A stretch of 64,000 nt of DNA, taken from Streptomyces bacillaris (GTDB lineage: Bacteria; Actinomycetota; Actinomycetes; Streptomycetales; Streptomycetaceae). Shown one piece after another: positions 24,619 through 35,244 of the stretch; the first letter of the stretch is position 1, and every line of letters starts with the position of its first letter. The stretch is taken from contig NZ_CP029378.1 of NCBI RefSeq assembly GCF_003268675.1, positions 5,952,001 to 6,016,000 on the forward strand, read 5' to 3'. A program made the translations under genes and the position numbers. Below the pieces are notes generated by a model. That model made no database searches, had not been told where the DNA came from, and was given only the letters and a program-made list of their open reading frames with translations.

Positions 24619-26352
24619 ATGGCACGCAGACCCCTGTCTGCCGCGCTCGCCCTCGTGGCCGGCGCCGCTGCCGCCCTGGTCATCCCCACCGGATTCGGCA
24701 CCGCGTCCCCCGCGCAGGCCGCCGCTCCGGGCGACAAGGACGTCACGGCCGTGCTGTTCGAGTGGAAGTTCGCCTCCATAGCCAAGGCCTGCACGGACTC
24801 CCTGGGTCCGGCGGGCTACGGCTACGTCCAGGTCTCGCCGCCCCAGGAGCACATCCAGGGCAGCCAGTGGTGGACGTCCTACCAGCCCGTCAGCTACAAG
24901 ATCGCCGGCCGCCTCGGTGACCGCGCCGCCTTCTCCGCCATGGTCAACACGTGTCACGCGGCCGGGGTCAAGGTCATCGCGGACTCCGTCATCAACCACA
25001 TGTCGGCGGGCAGCGGCACCGGCACCGGCGGCTCGTCGTACACCAAGTACAACTACCCGGGCATCTACTCCGGCAGCGACATGGACGACTGCCGGTCGGA
25101 GATCACCAACTACCAGGACCGCGGCAACGTCCAGAACTGCGAACTGGTCGGCCTGGCCGACCTGGACACCGGCGAGGAGTACGTCCGCGGCCGGATCGCC
25201 GGCTACCTCAACGACCTGCTCTCCCTCGGCGTCGACGGCTTCCGCATCGACGCGGCCAAGCACATGCCCGCCGCCGACCTGGCCAACATCAAGTCCCGCC
25301 TCACCAACCCGAACGTCTACTGGAAGCACGAGGCGATCTACGGGGCCGGTGAGGCGGTCTCGCCCTCGGAGTACCTGGGCAGCGGAGACGTCCAGGAGTT
25401 CCGTTACGGGCGGAGCCTGAAGCAGGTCTTCCTCAACGAGAACCTGGCCCACCTGAAGAACTTCGGCGAGGGCTGGGGCTTCATGGAGTCCGGGAAGTCC
25501 GCAGTTTTCGTCGACAACCACGACACCGAGCGCGGCGGCGACACCCTCAACTACAAGAACGGCTCCGCCTACACCCTCGCCAGCGTCTTCATGCTGGCCT
25601 GGCCCTACGGCTCCCCGGACGTCCACTCCGGCTACGAGTTCAGCAACCACGACGCCGGGCCGCCCAACGACGGCCAGGTGAACGCCTGCTACAGCGACGG
25701 CTGGAAGTGCCAGCACGACTGGCGCGAGATCTCCTCCATGGTCGGCTTCCGCAACGAGGCGCGCGGCCAGGCCGTCACCAACTGGTGGGACAACGGCGGC
25801 GACCAGATCGCCTTCGGCCGGGGCAACAAGGCGTACGTGGCCATCAACCACGAGGGCTCCTCGCTGACCCGGACCTTCCAGACCTCGCTGCCCGCCGGTG
25901 ACTACTGCGACGTGCAGTCCGGCCGGGGCGTCACGGTGAACGGCTCCGGCCAGTTCACCGCCACCCTCGGCGCCGGTACGGCGGTGGCCCTGCACACAGG
26001 CGCCCGTACGTGCTCCGGCGGCGGCTCCAACCCCGACCCGGGCCCGGGCAACGGCCAGTCCGGCGCCTCCTTCGGCGTCAACGCCACCACCCAGCTCGGC
26101 CAGAACATCCACGTCACCGGCGACCAGGCGGCCCTGGGCAACTGGAACCCGGCGAACGCGCCGAAGCTCGACCCGGCCACGTACCCCGTCTGGAAGCTGG
26201 ACGTGAACCTGCCCGCCGGGACCACGTTCGCCTACAAGTACGTCCGCAAGGACGCGGGCGGCAACGTCACCTGGGAGAGCGGCGCCAACCGCACCGCCAC
26301 CGTCCCTGCCTCCGGAAAGGTCACGCTCACCGCCGACGTCTGGCGCAGCTGA
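24619..26352 (+). CDS. aml: Secreted GH13 alpha-amylase with C-terminal starch-binding domain
   Basis: Encodes 577 residues, with AGGAGGAAAGAC before ATG. Residues 1-34 are a twin-arginine/Sec-like signal ([20 protein letters not shown], cut near AQA-AAP). The actinobacterial amylase barrel follows: [50 protein letters not shown], nucleophile Asp in [12 protein letters not shown] (about 209), acid Glu in [11 protein letters not shown] (about 238), and [11 protein letters not shown] (about 300). A Gly/Pro/Asn linker (about 465-480) joins a CBM20-type domain ([35 protein letters not shown]). It is an endo-acting alpha-1,4 hydrolase of starch that feeds MalE. A hairpin lies in the 88-bp gap before the next glycosidase gene. 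Regulated by the CTTGCAG sites upstream. Confidence 0.93.
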   Translation: MARRPLSAALALVAGAAAALVIPTGFGTASPAQAAAPGDKDVTAVLFEWKFASIAKACTDSLGPAGYGYVQVSPPQEHIQGSQWWTSYQPVSYKIAGRLGDRAAFSAMVNTCHAAGVKVIADSVINHMSAGSGTGTGGSSYTKYNYPGIYSGSDMDDCRSEITNYQDRGNVQNCELVGLADLDTGEEYVRGRIAGYLNDLLSLGVDGFRIDAAKHMPAADLANIKSRLTNPNVYWKHEAIYGAGEAVSPSEYLGSGDVQEFRYGRSLKQVFLNENLAHLKNFGEGWGFMESGKSAVFVDNHDTERGGDTLNYKNGSAYTLASVFMLAWPYGSPDVHSGYEFSNHDAGPPNDGQVNACYSDGWKCQHDWREISSMVGFRNEARGQAVTNWWDNGGDQIAFGRGNKAYVAINHEGSSLTRTFQTSLPAGDYCDVQSGRGVTVNGSGQFTATLGAGTAVALHTGARTCSGGGSNPDPGPGNGQSGASFGVNATTQLGQNIHVTGDQAALGNWNPANAPKLDPATYPVWKLDVNLPAGTTFAYKYVRKDAGGNVTWESGANRTATVPASGKVTLTADVWRS

Positions 26353-26366
26353 CCCGTACATCCCTC

Positions 26367-26401
26367 GGTGGGCCGGAGGCGCGCGCTGCCTCCGGCCCAC
26401 C
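26367..26401 (+). terminator. Hairpin between the amylase and amylase-pullulanase genes
   Basis: A 14-bp perfect stem GGTGGGCCGGAGGC with loop GCGCGCT. With only 88 bp between genes and no separate operator words seen, it may act as a partial terminator that lowers downstream expression. Confidence 0.75.
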
Positions 26402-26440
26402 GCCAACCCTCCTGCACACCAGCCGAGGAGCAACCCTCTC

Positions 26441-29400
26441 GTGTCCAGAACCACCCTCAGACGAGGGGTGATCGCCGCGCTCTGCGCGGCGCTGCTGCCC
26501 GTCGTCCCGGCGGCCACCGCCGCCGCATCGCCCCGACCGCCCGCCCCGCCCTCCGACGCGAAACTGGCGAAGGAGACGGCCCGGCACGACCTCACGCGCG
26601 AGCAGTTCTACTTCGTGCTGCCGGACCGGTTCGCCAACGGCTCCACCGCCAACGACCGCGGCGGACTGACGGGTTCGCGCCTGGAGCACGGCTTCGACCC
26701 CACCGACAAGGGGTTCTACCAGGGCGGCGACCTCAAGGGCCTGACCCAGAAGCTGGACTACATCAAGGGCCTCGGCACCACCGCCATCTGGATGGCCCCG
26801 ATCTTCAAGAACCGTCCGGTCCAGGGCACCGGCAAGGACGCCTCGGCGGGCTACCACGGCTACTGGATCACCGACTTCACCCAGGTCGACCCGCACTTCG
26901 GCACCAACGCCGATCTGAAGAAGCTGATCGACCAGGCCCACGCCAAGGGCATGAAGGTCTTCTTCGACGTCATCACCAACCACACCGCCGACACCGTCGA
27001 CTACGCGGAGAAGGCCTACGGCTACAAGCCGAAGGGCGCCTTCCCCTACCTCGACAAGGACGGCCGCCCCTTCGACGACCGCGAGGGCGTCAAGAAGGTC
27101 GACCGGGACTCCTTCCCGTACACCCCGGTCCAGGCGCCCGGCGCGGAGAAGAAGGTGCCGTCCTGGCTCAACGACCCGACCATGTACCACAACCGGGGCG
27201 ACTCGACGTGGGCCGGTGAGTCCAACGAGTACGGCGACTTCTCCGGCCTCGACGACCTGTGGACCGAGCGTCCCGAGGTCGTGAAGGGCATGCAGAAGAT
27301 CTACGAGAAGTGGGTCCGCGACTTCCGTATCGACGGGTTCCGCATCGACACCGTCAAACACGTCGACCTGGACTTCTGGACCCAGTGGGCCACCGCGCTC
27401 GACGCGTACGCGGCCAAGCAGGGCCGGAAGAACTTCTTCATGTTCGGTGAGGTCTACTCCGCCGACCCGGCGATCACCTCGCCGTACGTCACCCGGGGCC
27501 GCCTCGACTCGACGCTGGACTTCCCCTTCCAGGAGGCCGCCCGCCAGTTCGCCTCCCAGGGCGCCCCGGCCGACCGGCTCGCCTCCGTGTACGGCCAGGA
27601 CTACCGCTACACCACGGACAAGGCCAACGCCTACGAGCAGGTCACCTTCCTCGGCAACCACGACATGGGCCGCATCGGGACCTTCCTCAAGCAGGACAAC
27701 CCGGACGCCGACGACGCGGAGCTGCTGAAGCGGGCCCGCCTCGCCAACGAGCTGATGTTCCTCGGCCGGGGCAACCCGGTGATCTACTACGGCGACGAGC
27801 AGGGCTTCACCGGAGCGGGCGGCGACAAGGACTCCCGCCAGACCCTCTTCGCCTCGAAGACCGCCGACTACCTGGACGACGACCAGCTCGGCACCGACCG
27901 CACCCACGCCTCGGACGCGTACGACACCACGCACCCCATCTACCGCTCCATCGCGGGCCTTTCGAAGCTCACCAAGGAGCACCCGGCGCTGCGGGACGGC
28001 GTCCAGAGCGAGCTGGCCGTCGAAGGAGCGGCAGGGTCCGTGTACGCCACCTCGCGCATCGAGACGAAGCGGCCGTACGAGTACCTCGTCGCCTCCAACA
28101 ACGCGACCACCCCGAGGACGGTCCGGCTCGACACCGAGTCGGCCGGGATGAACTTCCGTACGCTCTACGGCGGTTCCGGCGCGGTCCGCAGCGGTACGGA
28201 CCGGAAGGTCACCGTCACCGTGCCCGCGCTCTCCAGCATCGTGCTGCGCGCGGAGAAGCCGGTCGGCGCTCCCGCCGCCAAGCCCGCGATCACCCTGAAG
28301 GCCCCGGCCGCCGGTGCCACCGGCACCGTCGAGATCGACGCCGACGTGGACGGCGGGCAGCTCAACCGGGTCGTCTTCGCCGCCCAGGTGGGCAACGGGA
28401 AGTGGCAGACGCTCGGTTCGGCCGACCACGCCCCGTACAAGGTCACGCAGTACCTCGACGAGAGCGTCAAGGCCGGAACGCCCCTGCGCTACAAGGCCGT
28501 TGTCGTCGACCGCTCGGGCCGCACCTCCAGCGCCCTCGCCGCCACCACCGCCGGGCAGACCCCGCCGAAGCAGAAGCCCGTCGCCGTGGAGCGGGACCGG
28601 GCCGTCGTCCACTACCAGCGCCCCGACGGCGACTACGACGGCTGGCAGCTGAAGTCCGGTGAGAAGACGGCCGAGTTCATCGGGCGGAGCGCGTACGGCG
28701 CGTTCGCCTGGCTCGACCTGGAGAAGGGCACGGACTCCGTCCCGTACACCGTCGAGAAGAACGGCACGGCGGACGGCCCGCAGCGGACCGTCGACCTCTC
28801 GGTCACCGGGCAGGTCTGGATCGAGCAGGGCAAGGACGGGCAGGCGGTCGAAGCCCCCGAGGCCCCGCCGCAGGACACCACGAAGGCGGTCCTCAACTAC
28901 CACCGCCCCGACGGCGATTACGACGGCTGGGGCATCCACACCTGGACCGGCGCCAAGGAGCCCACCGACTGGGCCAAGCCGCTGATGCCGGTGAAGCGGG
29001 ACGCCTACGGGGTCACCTTCGAGGTGCCGCTCACCGACGGGGCCACCTCGCTCAGCTACATCCTGCACAAGGGCGACGAGAAGGACCTCCCCAGCGACCA
29101 GTCCCTGGACATCGCCACGTACGGCCACGAAGTCTGGCTGATCGGCGGCAAGTCCGGCTATCTGCTCCCGCAGACCGGCGGCGGCGCGGCCCCCGACCTC
29201 ACCAAGTCCGAGGCCCAGTGGATCGACGCGGACACCGTCGTCTGGAAGGTGAAGGCGACCGACGCCACCAGCCAGCAGCTCGTGTACGCGAAGAAGGGCG
29301 GCATCTCCGTCGTCGACGGGGCGCTCTCCGACGAGGGCCAGTGGCTGCGGCTCCGGCAGGGCGAGCTGAGCGACGCGCAGAAGGCCAAGTTCCCGCATCT

Positions 29401-31768
29401 GAAAGAGTATCCGGCCTTCACCGTCGACCCGCGTGACCGCGACCGCGTCCGTGAGTCCCTGCGCGGCCAGCTCATCGCCACCCAGCGGGCCGCCAATGGC
29501 GCCCTCCTCGCCGCGACCGGCGTACAGACGGCCGGAATCCTCGACGACCTGTACGGGAAGCACGCGGCCACCGCCGAACTCGGCCCGGTCTTCCGGAAGT
29601 CGGCCCCCACGCTCTCCGTGTGGGCGCCGACCGCCGCGACCGTCGCCCTCGAACTCGACGGCCGTACGCACCCGATGAAGCGCGACGACCGCACCGGCGT
29701 CTGGTCCGTCACCGGCAAGAAGGACTGGAAGGGCAAGCCCTACCGGTACGTGGTCACCGTCTGGGCGCCCACTGTCCAGAGGCTCGTCACCAACAAGGTC
29801 ACCGACCCCTACTCCACCGCCCTGACCGCCGACTCCGCCCGCAGCCTCGTCGTCGACCTCACCGACCCGAAGCTCGCGCCCAGCGGCTGGTCCGGGCTGA
29901 AGAAGCCCGCCGCCACCCCGCTGCGGGACGCCCAGATCCAGGAGCTGCACGTCCGGGACTTCTCCATCACGGACCGCACCGCCAAGCACCCCGGTGAGTA
30001 CCGGGCGTTCACCGACACCCGCTCCAAGGGCATGCAGCACCTGAAGAAGCTCGCGGACGCCGGCACCAACTACGTCCACCTGCTGCCCGTCTTCGACATC
30101 GGGACCATCCCCGAGAAGAAGAAGGACCAGACGAAGCCCGCCTGCGACCTGCACGTCTACGCCCCCGACTCCGAGGAGCAGCAGGCCTGTGTGAGCAGGG
30201 CCGCCGCCAAGGACGGGTTCAACTGGGGGTACGACCCCTTCCACTACACCGTCCCCGAAGGCTCGTACGCCTCCGACCCCGACGGCACCAAGCGCACGGT
30301 CGAGTTCCGGCAGATGGTCCAGGGCCTCAACCAGGCCGGACTGCGCACGGTCATGGACGTCGTCTACAACCACACCGTCGCCTCCGGCCAGGACGACAAG
30401 TCGGTCCTCGACCGCATCGTGCCCGGCTACTACCAGCGGCTCCTGGAGGACGGCACCGTCGCCACCTCCACCTGCTGCGCCAACACCGCGCCCGAGAACA
30501 CCATGATGGGCAAGCTCGTCGTGGACTCGGTCGTCACCTGGGCCAAGGAGTACAAGGTCGACGGCTTCCGCTTCGACCTGATGGGGCACCACCCCAAGGA
30601 CAACATCCTTCAGGTCCGCAAGGCGCTGGACCGGCTCACGCCCGCCAAGGACGGCGTGGACGGCAAGAAGATCATCCTGTACGGGGAGGGCTGGAACTTC
30701 GGGGAGATCGCCGACGACGCCCGCTTCGTCCAGGCCACCCAGAAGAACATGGCCGGCACCGGCATCGCCACCTTCTCCGACCGGGCCCGTGACGCCGTGC
30801 GCGGCGGCGGCCCCTTCGACGAGGACCCCGGCGTCCAGGGTTTCGCCTCCGGCCTCTACGCCGACCCCAACTCCTCGCCCGCCAACGGCACCCGCGACGA
30901 GCAGAAGGCCCGGCTGCTGCACTACCAGGACCTGATCAAGGTCGGCCTCTCCGGCAACCTGGCCGACTACACCTTCACCGACACCTCCGGCCGTACGGTC
31001 AGGGGCTCGGACGTCGACTACAACGGGGCGCCCGCCGGGTACGCGGCCGTCCCCGGTGACGCCCTCGCCTACTCCGACGCCCACGACAACGAGACGCTCT
31101 TCGACACCCTCGCCTTCAAGCTCCCGGCGGGGACGAGCGCCGCCGAGCGGGCCAGGGCCCAGGTGGTCGCCATGGCCGCCTCCGTCCTCTCCCAGGGACC
31201 CTCGCTCTCCCAGGCGGGCACCGACCTGCTGCGCTCCAAGTCGCTGGACCGCAACTCCTACGACAGCGGCGACTGGTTCAACGCCCTGCACTGGGACTGC
31301 CGGGACGGCAACGGCTTCGGCCGGGGCCTGCCGCCCGCCGCCGACAACCAGGACAAGTGGTCGTACGCCAAGCCGCTGCTGACGGCCTCCGCCACGATCG
31401 CGCCCGACTGCACCCAGATCGACGGGGCCTCGGCCGCCTACCGCGACCTGCTCACCATCCGCACCACCGAGAAGGAGTTCTCCCTCGCCACCACCGCCCA
31501 GGTGCAGTCCGCCCTGTCCTTCCCGCTCTCCGGACCGGCCGAGACCCCCGGCGTGATCACCATGCGCCTGGGCAAGCTCGCCGTGGTCCTCAACGCCACC
31601 CCGCAGACCGCGACACAGAAGCTCGCCGCCCCGGCGGGGAAGACGTACGCCCTGCACCCGGTCCAGGCCAAGGGGGCGGATCCTACGGTCAAACGAGCCA
31701 CATACGACGCGAAATCGGCCAGTTTCACCGTCCCGGGACGTACGGCGGCGGTCTTCGTCCTGCGCTGA
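26441..31768 (+). CDS. Secreted bifunctional alpha-amylase/type I pullulanase fusion
   Basis: Encodes 1775 residues from GTG, with GAGGAG 10 bp upstream. Residues 1-28 are a signal peptide ([20 protein letters not shown]). Module 1 (about 50-590) is a complete GH13 amylase: [22 protein letters not shown] (about 303), MFGEVYSAD (about 335), FLGNHDMGR (about 405). An Ig-like region and two CBM41 repeats follow, each with [11 protein letters not shown] (about 723 and 817). Next is a pullulanase N domain, a CBM48-like segment ([17 protein letters not shown], about 1055), and module 2, a full pullulanase barrel: [25 protein letters not shown] (about 1373), [10 protein letters not shown] (about 1413), [13 protein letters not shown] (about 1545), plus the DUF3372-type end. 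It attacks alpha-1,4 and alpha-1,6 links of starch or pullulan outside the cell. Both catalytic triads look intact. Confidence 0.93.
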   Translation: MSRTTLRRGVIAALCAALLPVVPAATAAASPRPPAPPSDAKLAKETARHDLTREQFYFVLPDRFANGSTANDRGGLTGSRLEHGFDPTDKGFYQGGDLKGLTQKLDYIKGLGTTAIWMAPIFKNRPVQGTGKDASAGYHGYWITDFTQVDPHFGTNADLKKLIDQAHAKGMKVFFDVITNHTADTVDYAEKAYGYKPKGAFPYLDKDGRPFDDREGVKKVDRDSFPYTPVQAPGAEKKVPSWLNDPTMYHNRGDSTWAGESNEYGDFSGLDDLWTERPEVVKGMQKIYEKWVRDFRIDGFRIDTVKHVDLDFWTQWATALDAYAAKQGRKNFFMFGEVYSADPAITSPYVTRGRLDSTLDFPFQEAARQFASQGAPADRLASVYGQDYRYTTDKANAYEQVTFLGNHDMGRIGTFLKQDNPDADDAELLKRARLANELMFLGRGNPVIYYGDEQGFTGAGGDKDSRQTLFASKTADYLDDDQLGTDRTHASDAYDTTHPIYRSIAGLSKLTKEHPALRDGVQSELAVEGAAGSVYATSRIETKRPYEYLVASNNATTPRTVRLDTESAGMNFRTLYGGSGAVRSGTDRKVTVTVPALSSIVLRAEKPVGAPAAKPAITLKAPAAGATGTVEIDADVDGGQLNRVVFAAQVGNGKWQTLGSADHAPYKVTQYLDESVKAGTPLRYKAVVVDRSGRTSSALAATTAGQTPPKQKPVAVERDRAVVHYQRPDGDYDGWQLKSGEKTAEFIGRSAYGAFAWLDLEKGTDSVPYTVEKNGTADGPQRTVDLSVTGQVWIEQGKDGQAVEAPEAPPQDTTKAVLNYHRPDGDYDGWGIHTWTGAKEPTDWAKPLMPVKRDAYGVTFEVPLTDGATSLSYILHKGDEKDLPSDQSLDIATYGHEVWLIGGKSGYLLPQTGGGAAPDLTKSEAQWIDADTVVWKVKATDATSQQLVYAKKGGISVVDGALSDEGQWLRLRQGELSDAQKAKFPHLKEYPAFTVDPRDRDRVRESLRGQLIATQRAANGALLAATGVQTAGILDDLYGKHAATAELGPVFRKSAPTLSVWAPTAATVALELDGRTHPMKRDDRTGVWSVTGKKDWKGKPYRYVVTVWAPTVQRLVTNKVTDPYSTALTADSARSLVVDLTDPKLAPSGWSGLKKPAATPLRDAQIQELHVRDFSITDRTAKHPGEYRAFTDTRSKGMQHLKKLADAGTNYVHLLPVFDIGTIPEKKKDQTKPACDLHVYAPDSEEQQACVSRAAAKDGFNWGYDPFHYTVPEGSYASDPDGTKRTVEFRQMVQGLNQAGLRTVMDVVYNHTVASGQDDKSVLDRIVPGYYQRLLEDGTVATSTCCANTAPENTMMGKLVVDSVVTWAKEYKVDGFRFDLMGHHPKDNILQVRKALDRLTPAKDGVDGKKIILYGEGWNFGEIADDARFVQATQKNMAGTGIATFSDRARDAVRGGGPFDEDPGVQGFASGLYADPNSSPANGTRDEQKARLLHYQDLIKVGLSGNLADYTFTDTSGRTVRGSDVDYNGAPAGYAAVPGDALAYSDAHDNETLFDTLAFKLPAGTSAAERARAQVVAMAASVLSQGPSLSQAGTDLLRSKSLDRNSYDSGDWFNALHWDCRDGNGFGRGLPPAADNQDKWSYAKPLLTASATIAPDCTQIDGASAAYRDLLTIRTTEKEFSLATTAQVQSALSFPLSGPAETPGVITMRLGKLAVVLNATPQTATQKLAAPAGKTYALHPVQAKGADPTVKRATYDAKSASFTVPGRTAAVFVLR

Positions 31769-31835
31769 CTCCCACCGGCACTACGGTGACGGCAGACGTC
31801 GGCGAAGGAGCCGCGACAGCCGTCCCGGTCCACCC

Positions 31836-31904
31836 GGCCGGTCCCGCTTTCCCCGTGGGGGCCTCCTCGTCGAGGCCCCCGTCGAAGGGGAGGCGGGACC
31901 GGCC
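31836..31904 (+). terminator. Terminator of the glucan-hydrolase operon
   Basis: Outer stem GGCCGGTCCCGC (31,836-31,847) pairs with 31,893-31,904; inner stem GGGGGCCTC (31,857-31,865) pairs with 31,872-31,880. A large compound hairpin closes the starch cluster. Confidence 0.8.
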
Positions 31905-31980
31905 CGGTTCTGCGGCAGGAGCCCCGTCCGGGGCGGTCGGCCCCACCGGCGCCCTCTGCCCCAGCGTGCCGGACGGTGTG

Positions 31981-34323
31981 ATGATGACCCAGGTGGGATT
32001 CCTTCCCGACGAGACGAGCAGCTTCGTCGGGAGGCGGGCCGAACTGGCCCGGCTGGAGACCGCGTTGGCCACGCGGCGGATGACCACCCTGATCGGCCCC
32101 GGCGGCGTCGGCAAGACCCGGCTCGCCGTCCGGGCCGCCCGCGCCGCCGCCGACCGCTACCCCGACGGCGCCTGGTGGGCCGATCTCTCCCCGCTCTACG
32201 ACGACGCCCTGCTGCTCCCCACCGTCTCGGACGCGGTCGGGCTCGCCGACCACACCCTGCGGATGCCCGTCGAGGCGCTCTGCGAATGGCTCAGCGACAA
32301 GCGCCTCCTGCTCGTCCTCGACTCCGCCGAACACCTCCGCGGTCCCTGCTCCCATCTGCTGGCCGAACTGATCACCACCTCGCCCGGTCTGACCGTCCTG
32401 GTCACCAGCAGGCAGCCGCTCGCCACCCGGGGCGAGCACGTCGTCCGCATCCAGCCGCTCCCGGTCGACGGCGCCCCCGACGCGCTCCGGCTCTTCGAGG
32501 ACCGGCTGCGCGCGGCCGACCCGCACGCGGACCTGGCGGCGCCGGGGGACCGGGCGGCCGCCGCCGACATCTGCCGCCGCCTCGAAGGCATCCCGCTCGC
32601 CATCGAACTGGCCGCCGCGGGCATCGGCCGCCACACCGTGGCCCAGCTCGCCACCCGGATCGGCACCCGCTTCGACGCCCCGGTCGACGCCGAGGACCTC
32701 ACCGCCTCCCGGCTCGACCTCCTCGCCGACGACTCCCTCTGGCCCCGCCGCCACCGCACCCTGCGCACCACGATCGGCTGGAGCCACGAGCTGTGCACCC
32801 CGCTGGAACGCCTCCTCTGGGCCCGTCTCACCGTGCTCCGTACGGACTTCGACGAGGAAACCGCCCGCGAGGTCTGCACCGGAGGGCCGCTCACTCCGGA
32901 CGCGGTGGACCGGGCGCTCCAGGGACTCGTCGCCCAGTCCGTCGTCCAGTGGGACGGCACCCGCTACCGGATGCTCGACACCCTGCGCGAGTACGGCCGC
33001 ATGTGGCTCACCGAGCTGGTCGAGGAGCGGGCCGCCGCCGACCGGCACGCGAGGAGCTTCCTCGGCCTGGCCCGCCGCGCCCACGACGGCTGGACCGGCC
33101 CGGACCAGATCTCCTGGTACCACCGGATCTCCGACACCCATCTGGACCTGTGCGCCGCCCTGGACCACCTGCTCGCCCACGATGTGACGGCGGCCCAGGA
33201 GATGGCGGGCCTGGTCGGCTTCTTCTGGGCCTGCTGCGGCCACCTCTCGGAGGCGCGCGGCTACGCCCAGCGGGCCCTGGAGGCGGGCCCGGTGGAGGGC
33301 GCGCACCGCACCCGGCTGCAGTGGGTGCTCGGTGTCGCGGCCCTGCTCCAGGGGGACTTCGCGACCGCCGAGAAGTACGGGGCCCTCTGCACGGCCACCG
33401 CCCTCTACGACCGCGACGACGACGGCATGCTCGGCGCCACCTACCTCTCGGGCCTCACCCAGCTGATGACGGGCGAACCGGCGGCGGCGCTGGAGGCGGC
33501 GGAGCGGGTGTTACGGATGACGGAGCCGGGGCGGGCGGAGGGCGGGGCGGGGGCGCCGGGGGAGCCGGGGGCGTCCGGAGATTCAGGGGAGCCGCGGCCG
33601 TACGGGGGGTCCGGCGAGGCCGGAGAACCAGAGCTGTCCGGGGGGCCGGGAGCACCCGGGGCGTCCGGAGAACCGGGGGAGGCAGGGGCGTCACGAGACT
33701 CGGGGGCGCCCGGGGCGCAGGGGCAGGACGGGGCGCCCGGGGAGCCGGAGCCGCCCGGAGATCCAGAAGAGCCGCGGGCGTCCGGGATGCCCGGGGAGTC
33801 CGCCCACCGGCTGCGCTGCCGCCTCATCACCGTCTTCGCGCTCACCGCCCTCGGCCGGCTCACCGAGTCCCTGCCCGCCGCCACCGCGCTCCGCCGCTCC
33901 TGCGAGCGGGGCGGGGAGTACTGGACCCGCTCCTACGCCGACTACCAGCTCGCCCTGATCGCCCTCCTCCAGGGCCGCCCGGAGGACTCCGCCGCCCACG
34001 CCCGGGACATGCTCGCGGGGAAGCACCGGCTCCGCGACAGCTTCGGCATCGCGCTGGGCCTGGACATCCTGGCCGCCGCCATCGCCGCCCAGGGCGCGGG
34101 GGCCCAGGCCGCCCGGGTGTACGGCACCGGGCACGCGTACTGGCGGATGGTCGGCCACCCCCAGCGCGGCACCCCGGAGCTGGGCGCGGTCCGCGAGACC
34201 TGCGAGCTCCAGGCCCGGGCGGCGGTGGGCGACGAGGCGTACCAGCGGGCCTTCGAACGCGGGCAGGCGGACAACGCGGAGGTCGGTCTCGCCGCCGCGC
34301 TGCAGAGCGGGCTCCAGCCGTGA
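31981..34323 (+). CDS. NB-ARC-type ATPase/TPR regulator without a DNA-binding domain
   Basis: Encodes 780 residues (ATG 31,981; GTG 31,978 and ATG 31,984 also possible; weak ribosome site). It opens SSFVGRRAELARLETAL, P-loop GPGGVGKTRLAV (about 38-49), Walker B LLLVLDSAEHLRG, sensor VLVTSRQPL, winged helix RLDLLADDSLWPRRHRTLRT, then TPR-like helices. This is the ATPase half of LuxR/AfsR-type regulators (BTAD and HTH lacking), so it probably acts through protein partners. An 80-residue Gly/Pro/Glu low-complexity insert of collagen-like GxP/GxS triplets splits the TPR region (bases about 33,540-33,800, residues about 520-605), with DNA rich in GGGGGCGCC-type repeats. It sits alone after the starch cluster; a link to it is unproven. 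Confidence 0.8.
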   Translation: MMTQVGFLPDETSSFVGRRAELARLETALATRRMTTLIGPGGVGKTRLAVRAARAAADRYPDGAWWADLSPLYDDALLLPTVSDAVGLADHTLRMPVEALCEWLSDKRLLLVLDSAEHLRGPCSHLLAELITTSPGLTVLVTSRQPLATRGEHVVRIQPLPVDGAPDALRLFEDRLRAADPHADLAAPGDRAAAADICRRLEGIPLAIELAAAGIGRHTVAQLATRIGTRFDAPVDAEDLTASRLDLLADDSLWPRRHRTLRTTIGWSHELCTPLERLLWARLTVLRTDFDEETAREVCTGGPLTPDAVDRALQGLVAQSVVQWDGTRYRMLDTLREYGRMWLTELVEERAAADRHARSFLGLARRAHDGWTGPDQISWYHRISDTHLDLCAALDHLLAHDVTAAQEMAGLVGFFWACCGHLSEARGYAQRALEAGPVEGAHRTRLQWVLGVAALLQGDFATAEKYGALCTATALYDRDDDGMLGATYLSGLTQLMTGEPAAALEAAERVLRMTEPGRAEGGAGAPGEPGASGDSGEPRPYGGSGEAGEPELSGGPGAPGASGEPGEAGASRDSGAPGAQGQDGAPGEPEPPGDPEEPRASGMPGESAHRLRCRLITVFALTALGRLTESLPAATALRRSCERGGEYWTRSYADYQLALIALLQGRPEDSAAHARDMLAGKHRLRDSFGIALGLDILAAAIAAQGAGAQAARVYGTGHAYWRMVGHPQRGTPELGAVRETCELQARAAVGDEAYQRAFERGQADNAEVGLAAALQSGLQP

Positions 34324-34472
34324 GGACTCCGGAGCAAGCGTCAGCCGTGACCGGGGACGGGCGCCCGGAGGAGTGGCGGCGGACACACGGAGGAGTAAGG
34401 GCGGACACCCCCGAGGAGTGATGCGGAAGGACGGATTCTGACAGCGGACTACCCCGACGCGCGCAATGTGAG

Positions 34473-34491
34473 TTAGGTTAGGCATACCTAA
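34473..34491 (+). promoter_or_regulatory. Iron box (DmdR1/IdeR operator)
   Basis: TTAGGTTAGGCATACCTAA is a 19-bp near-perfect palindrome matching the actinobacterial DmdR1/IdeR consensus (TTAGGTTAGGCTAACCTAA) at 17 of 19 positions. It lies 41 bp before the DUF2470 start, so that gene should be repressed when iron is plentiful. Confidence 0.9.
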
Positions 34492-34531
34492 GTAGTCGCT
34501 TGGGATTCCTGACCGCCTCTGGAGAACTCGG

Positions 34532-35236
34532 ATGCGTCCTTTCAGCGCCCGTGCCACGCAGCCGACCCGCGCCGAGCGCGTCCGGTCGATCCTCGTCGTC
34601 GCCCACTCGATGACGGTGGTGAGCGACGGCGTGCACACCGAAGTCCGCCGCCTGGACGGCACGGGGGCGATGGGCCACATCCACCTGCACGCCCCCGCCG
34701 AGGGCGGCCACGCCCCGGCCGGTGAGCGGGTCCCGGCCCGCCTGGAGTTCACGGACATCGCCCCCACCCCCGTGCGCGACCGGCTGCGCGCCCGCGTCAC
34801 GGTGACCGGGCTGCTGGCGTCCCCGTACAGCACGGACACCGAGGCCTCCACCTGCATGGAGTTCGGCCAGGCGGTCCTGGAGGACGCCGAGGGCCGTACG
34901 TTCGTCACGCTGGAGGAGCTGGAGCGGGCCGAGACGGACCCGGTCGCCGCGTGCGAGGCGGGCATGCTGACGCACCTGGTCGACGACCACAGCGAGCTGG
35001 TGCCCCTGCTGCTGCGCCTCGTCCGCCCCACCCCGGCGCGGGACATGGTCCGGGCCGTGCCGCTCGCCCTGGACCGGTACGGGGTGACCCTGCGCCTGGA
35101 GTACCCGCGCAGCCACCGCGACGTACGGCTGCCCTTCCCCAAGCCCGTCACCGACATCGACCAGGCGGGCCCGCAGATCCATGCCCTCCTGGCCGCCGCC
35201 CGCCGCGTCTCGCACCGCAACGGGCTGCCCGCCTGA
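34532..35236 (+). CDS. DUF2470/PNPOx-like protein, iron-regulated
   Basis: Encodes 234 residues with GGAG about 10 bp before ATG. It has a split-barrel N-terminal part (SILVVAHSMTVVSDGVHTEV, GHIHLHAPAEGG, RVTVTGLLASPYS) and a C-terminal DUF2470 region with HLVDDHSELVPLLLRLVRP, the conserved H..DDH motif, ending VSHRNGLPA. In the family, similar two-part proteins (HugZ/HutZ-like) bind or degrade heme. The iron box directly upstream supports a role in heme or iron acquisition. No signal peptide, so cytoplasmic. Heme activity itself is inferred; the family call is good. Convergent with a TetR gene 8 bp away. Confidence 0.82.
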   Translation: MRPFSARATQPTRAERVRSILVVAHSMTVVSDGVHTEVRRLDGTGAMGHIHLHAPAEGGHAPAGERVPARLEFTDIAPTPVRDRLRARVTVTGLLASPYSTDTEASTCMEFGQAVLEDAEGRTFVTLEELERAETDPVAACEAGMLTHLVDDHSELVPLLLRLVRPTPARDMVRAVPLALDRYGVTLRLEYPRSHRDVRLPFPKPVTDIDQAGPQIHALLAAARRVSHRNGLPA

Positions 35237-35244
35237 ACGTCCCG

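Noticed and set aside
26327-31657. 1776-codon minus-strand frame opposite the amylase-pullulanase gene
   Set aside because: It is an exact antisense image of a high-GC gene with recognised domains on the plus strand; no independent evidence.
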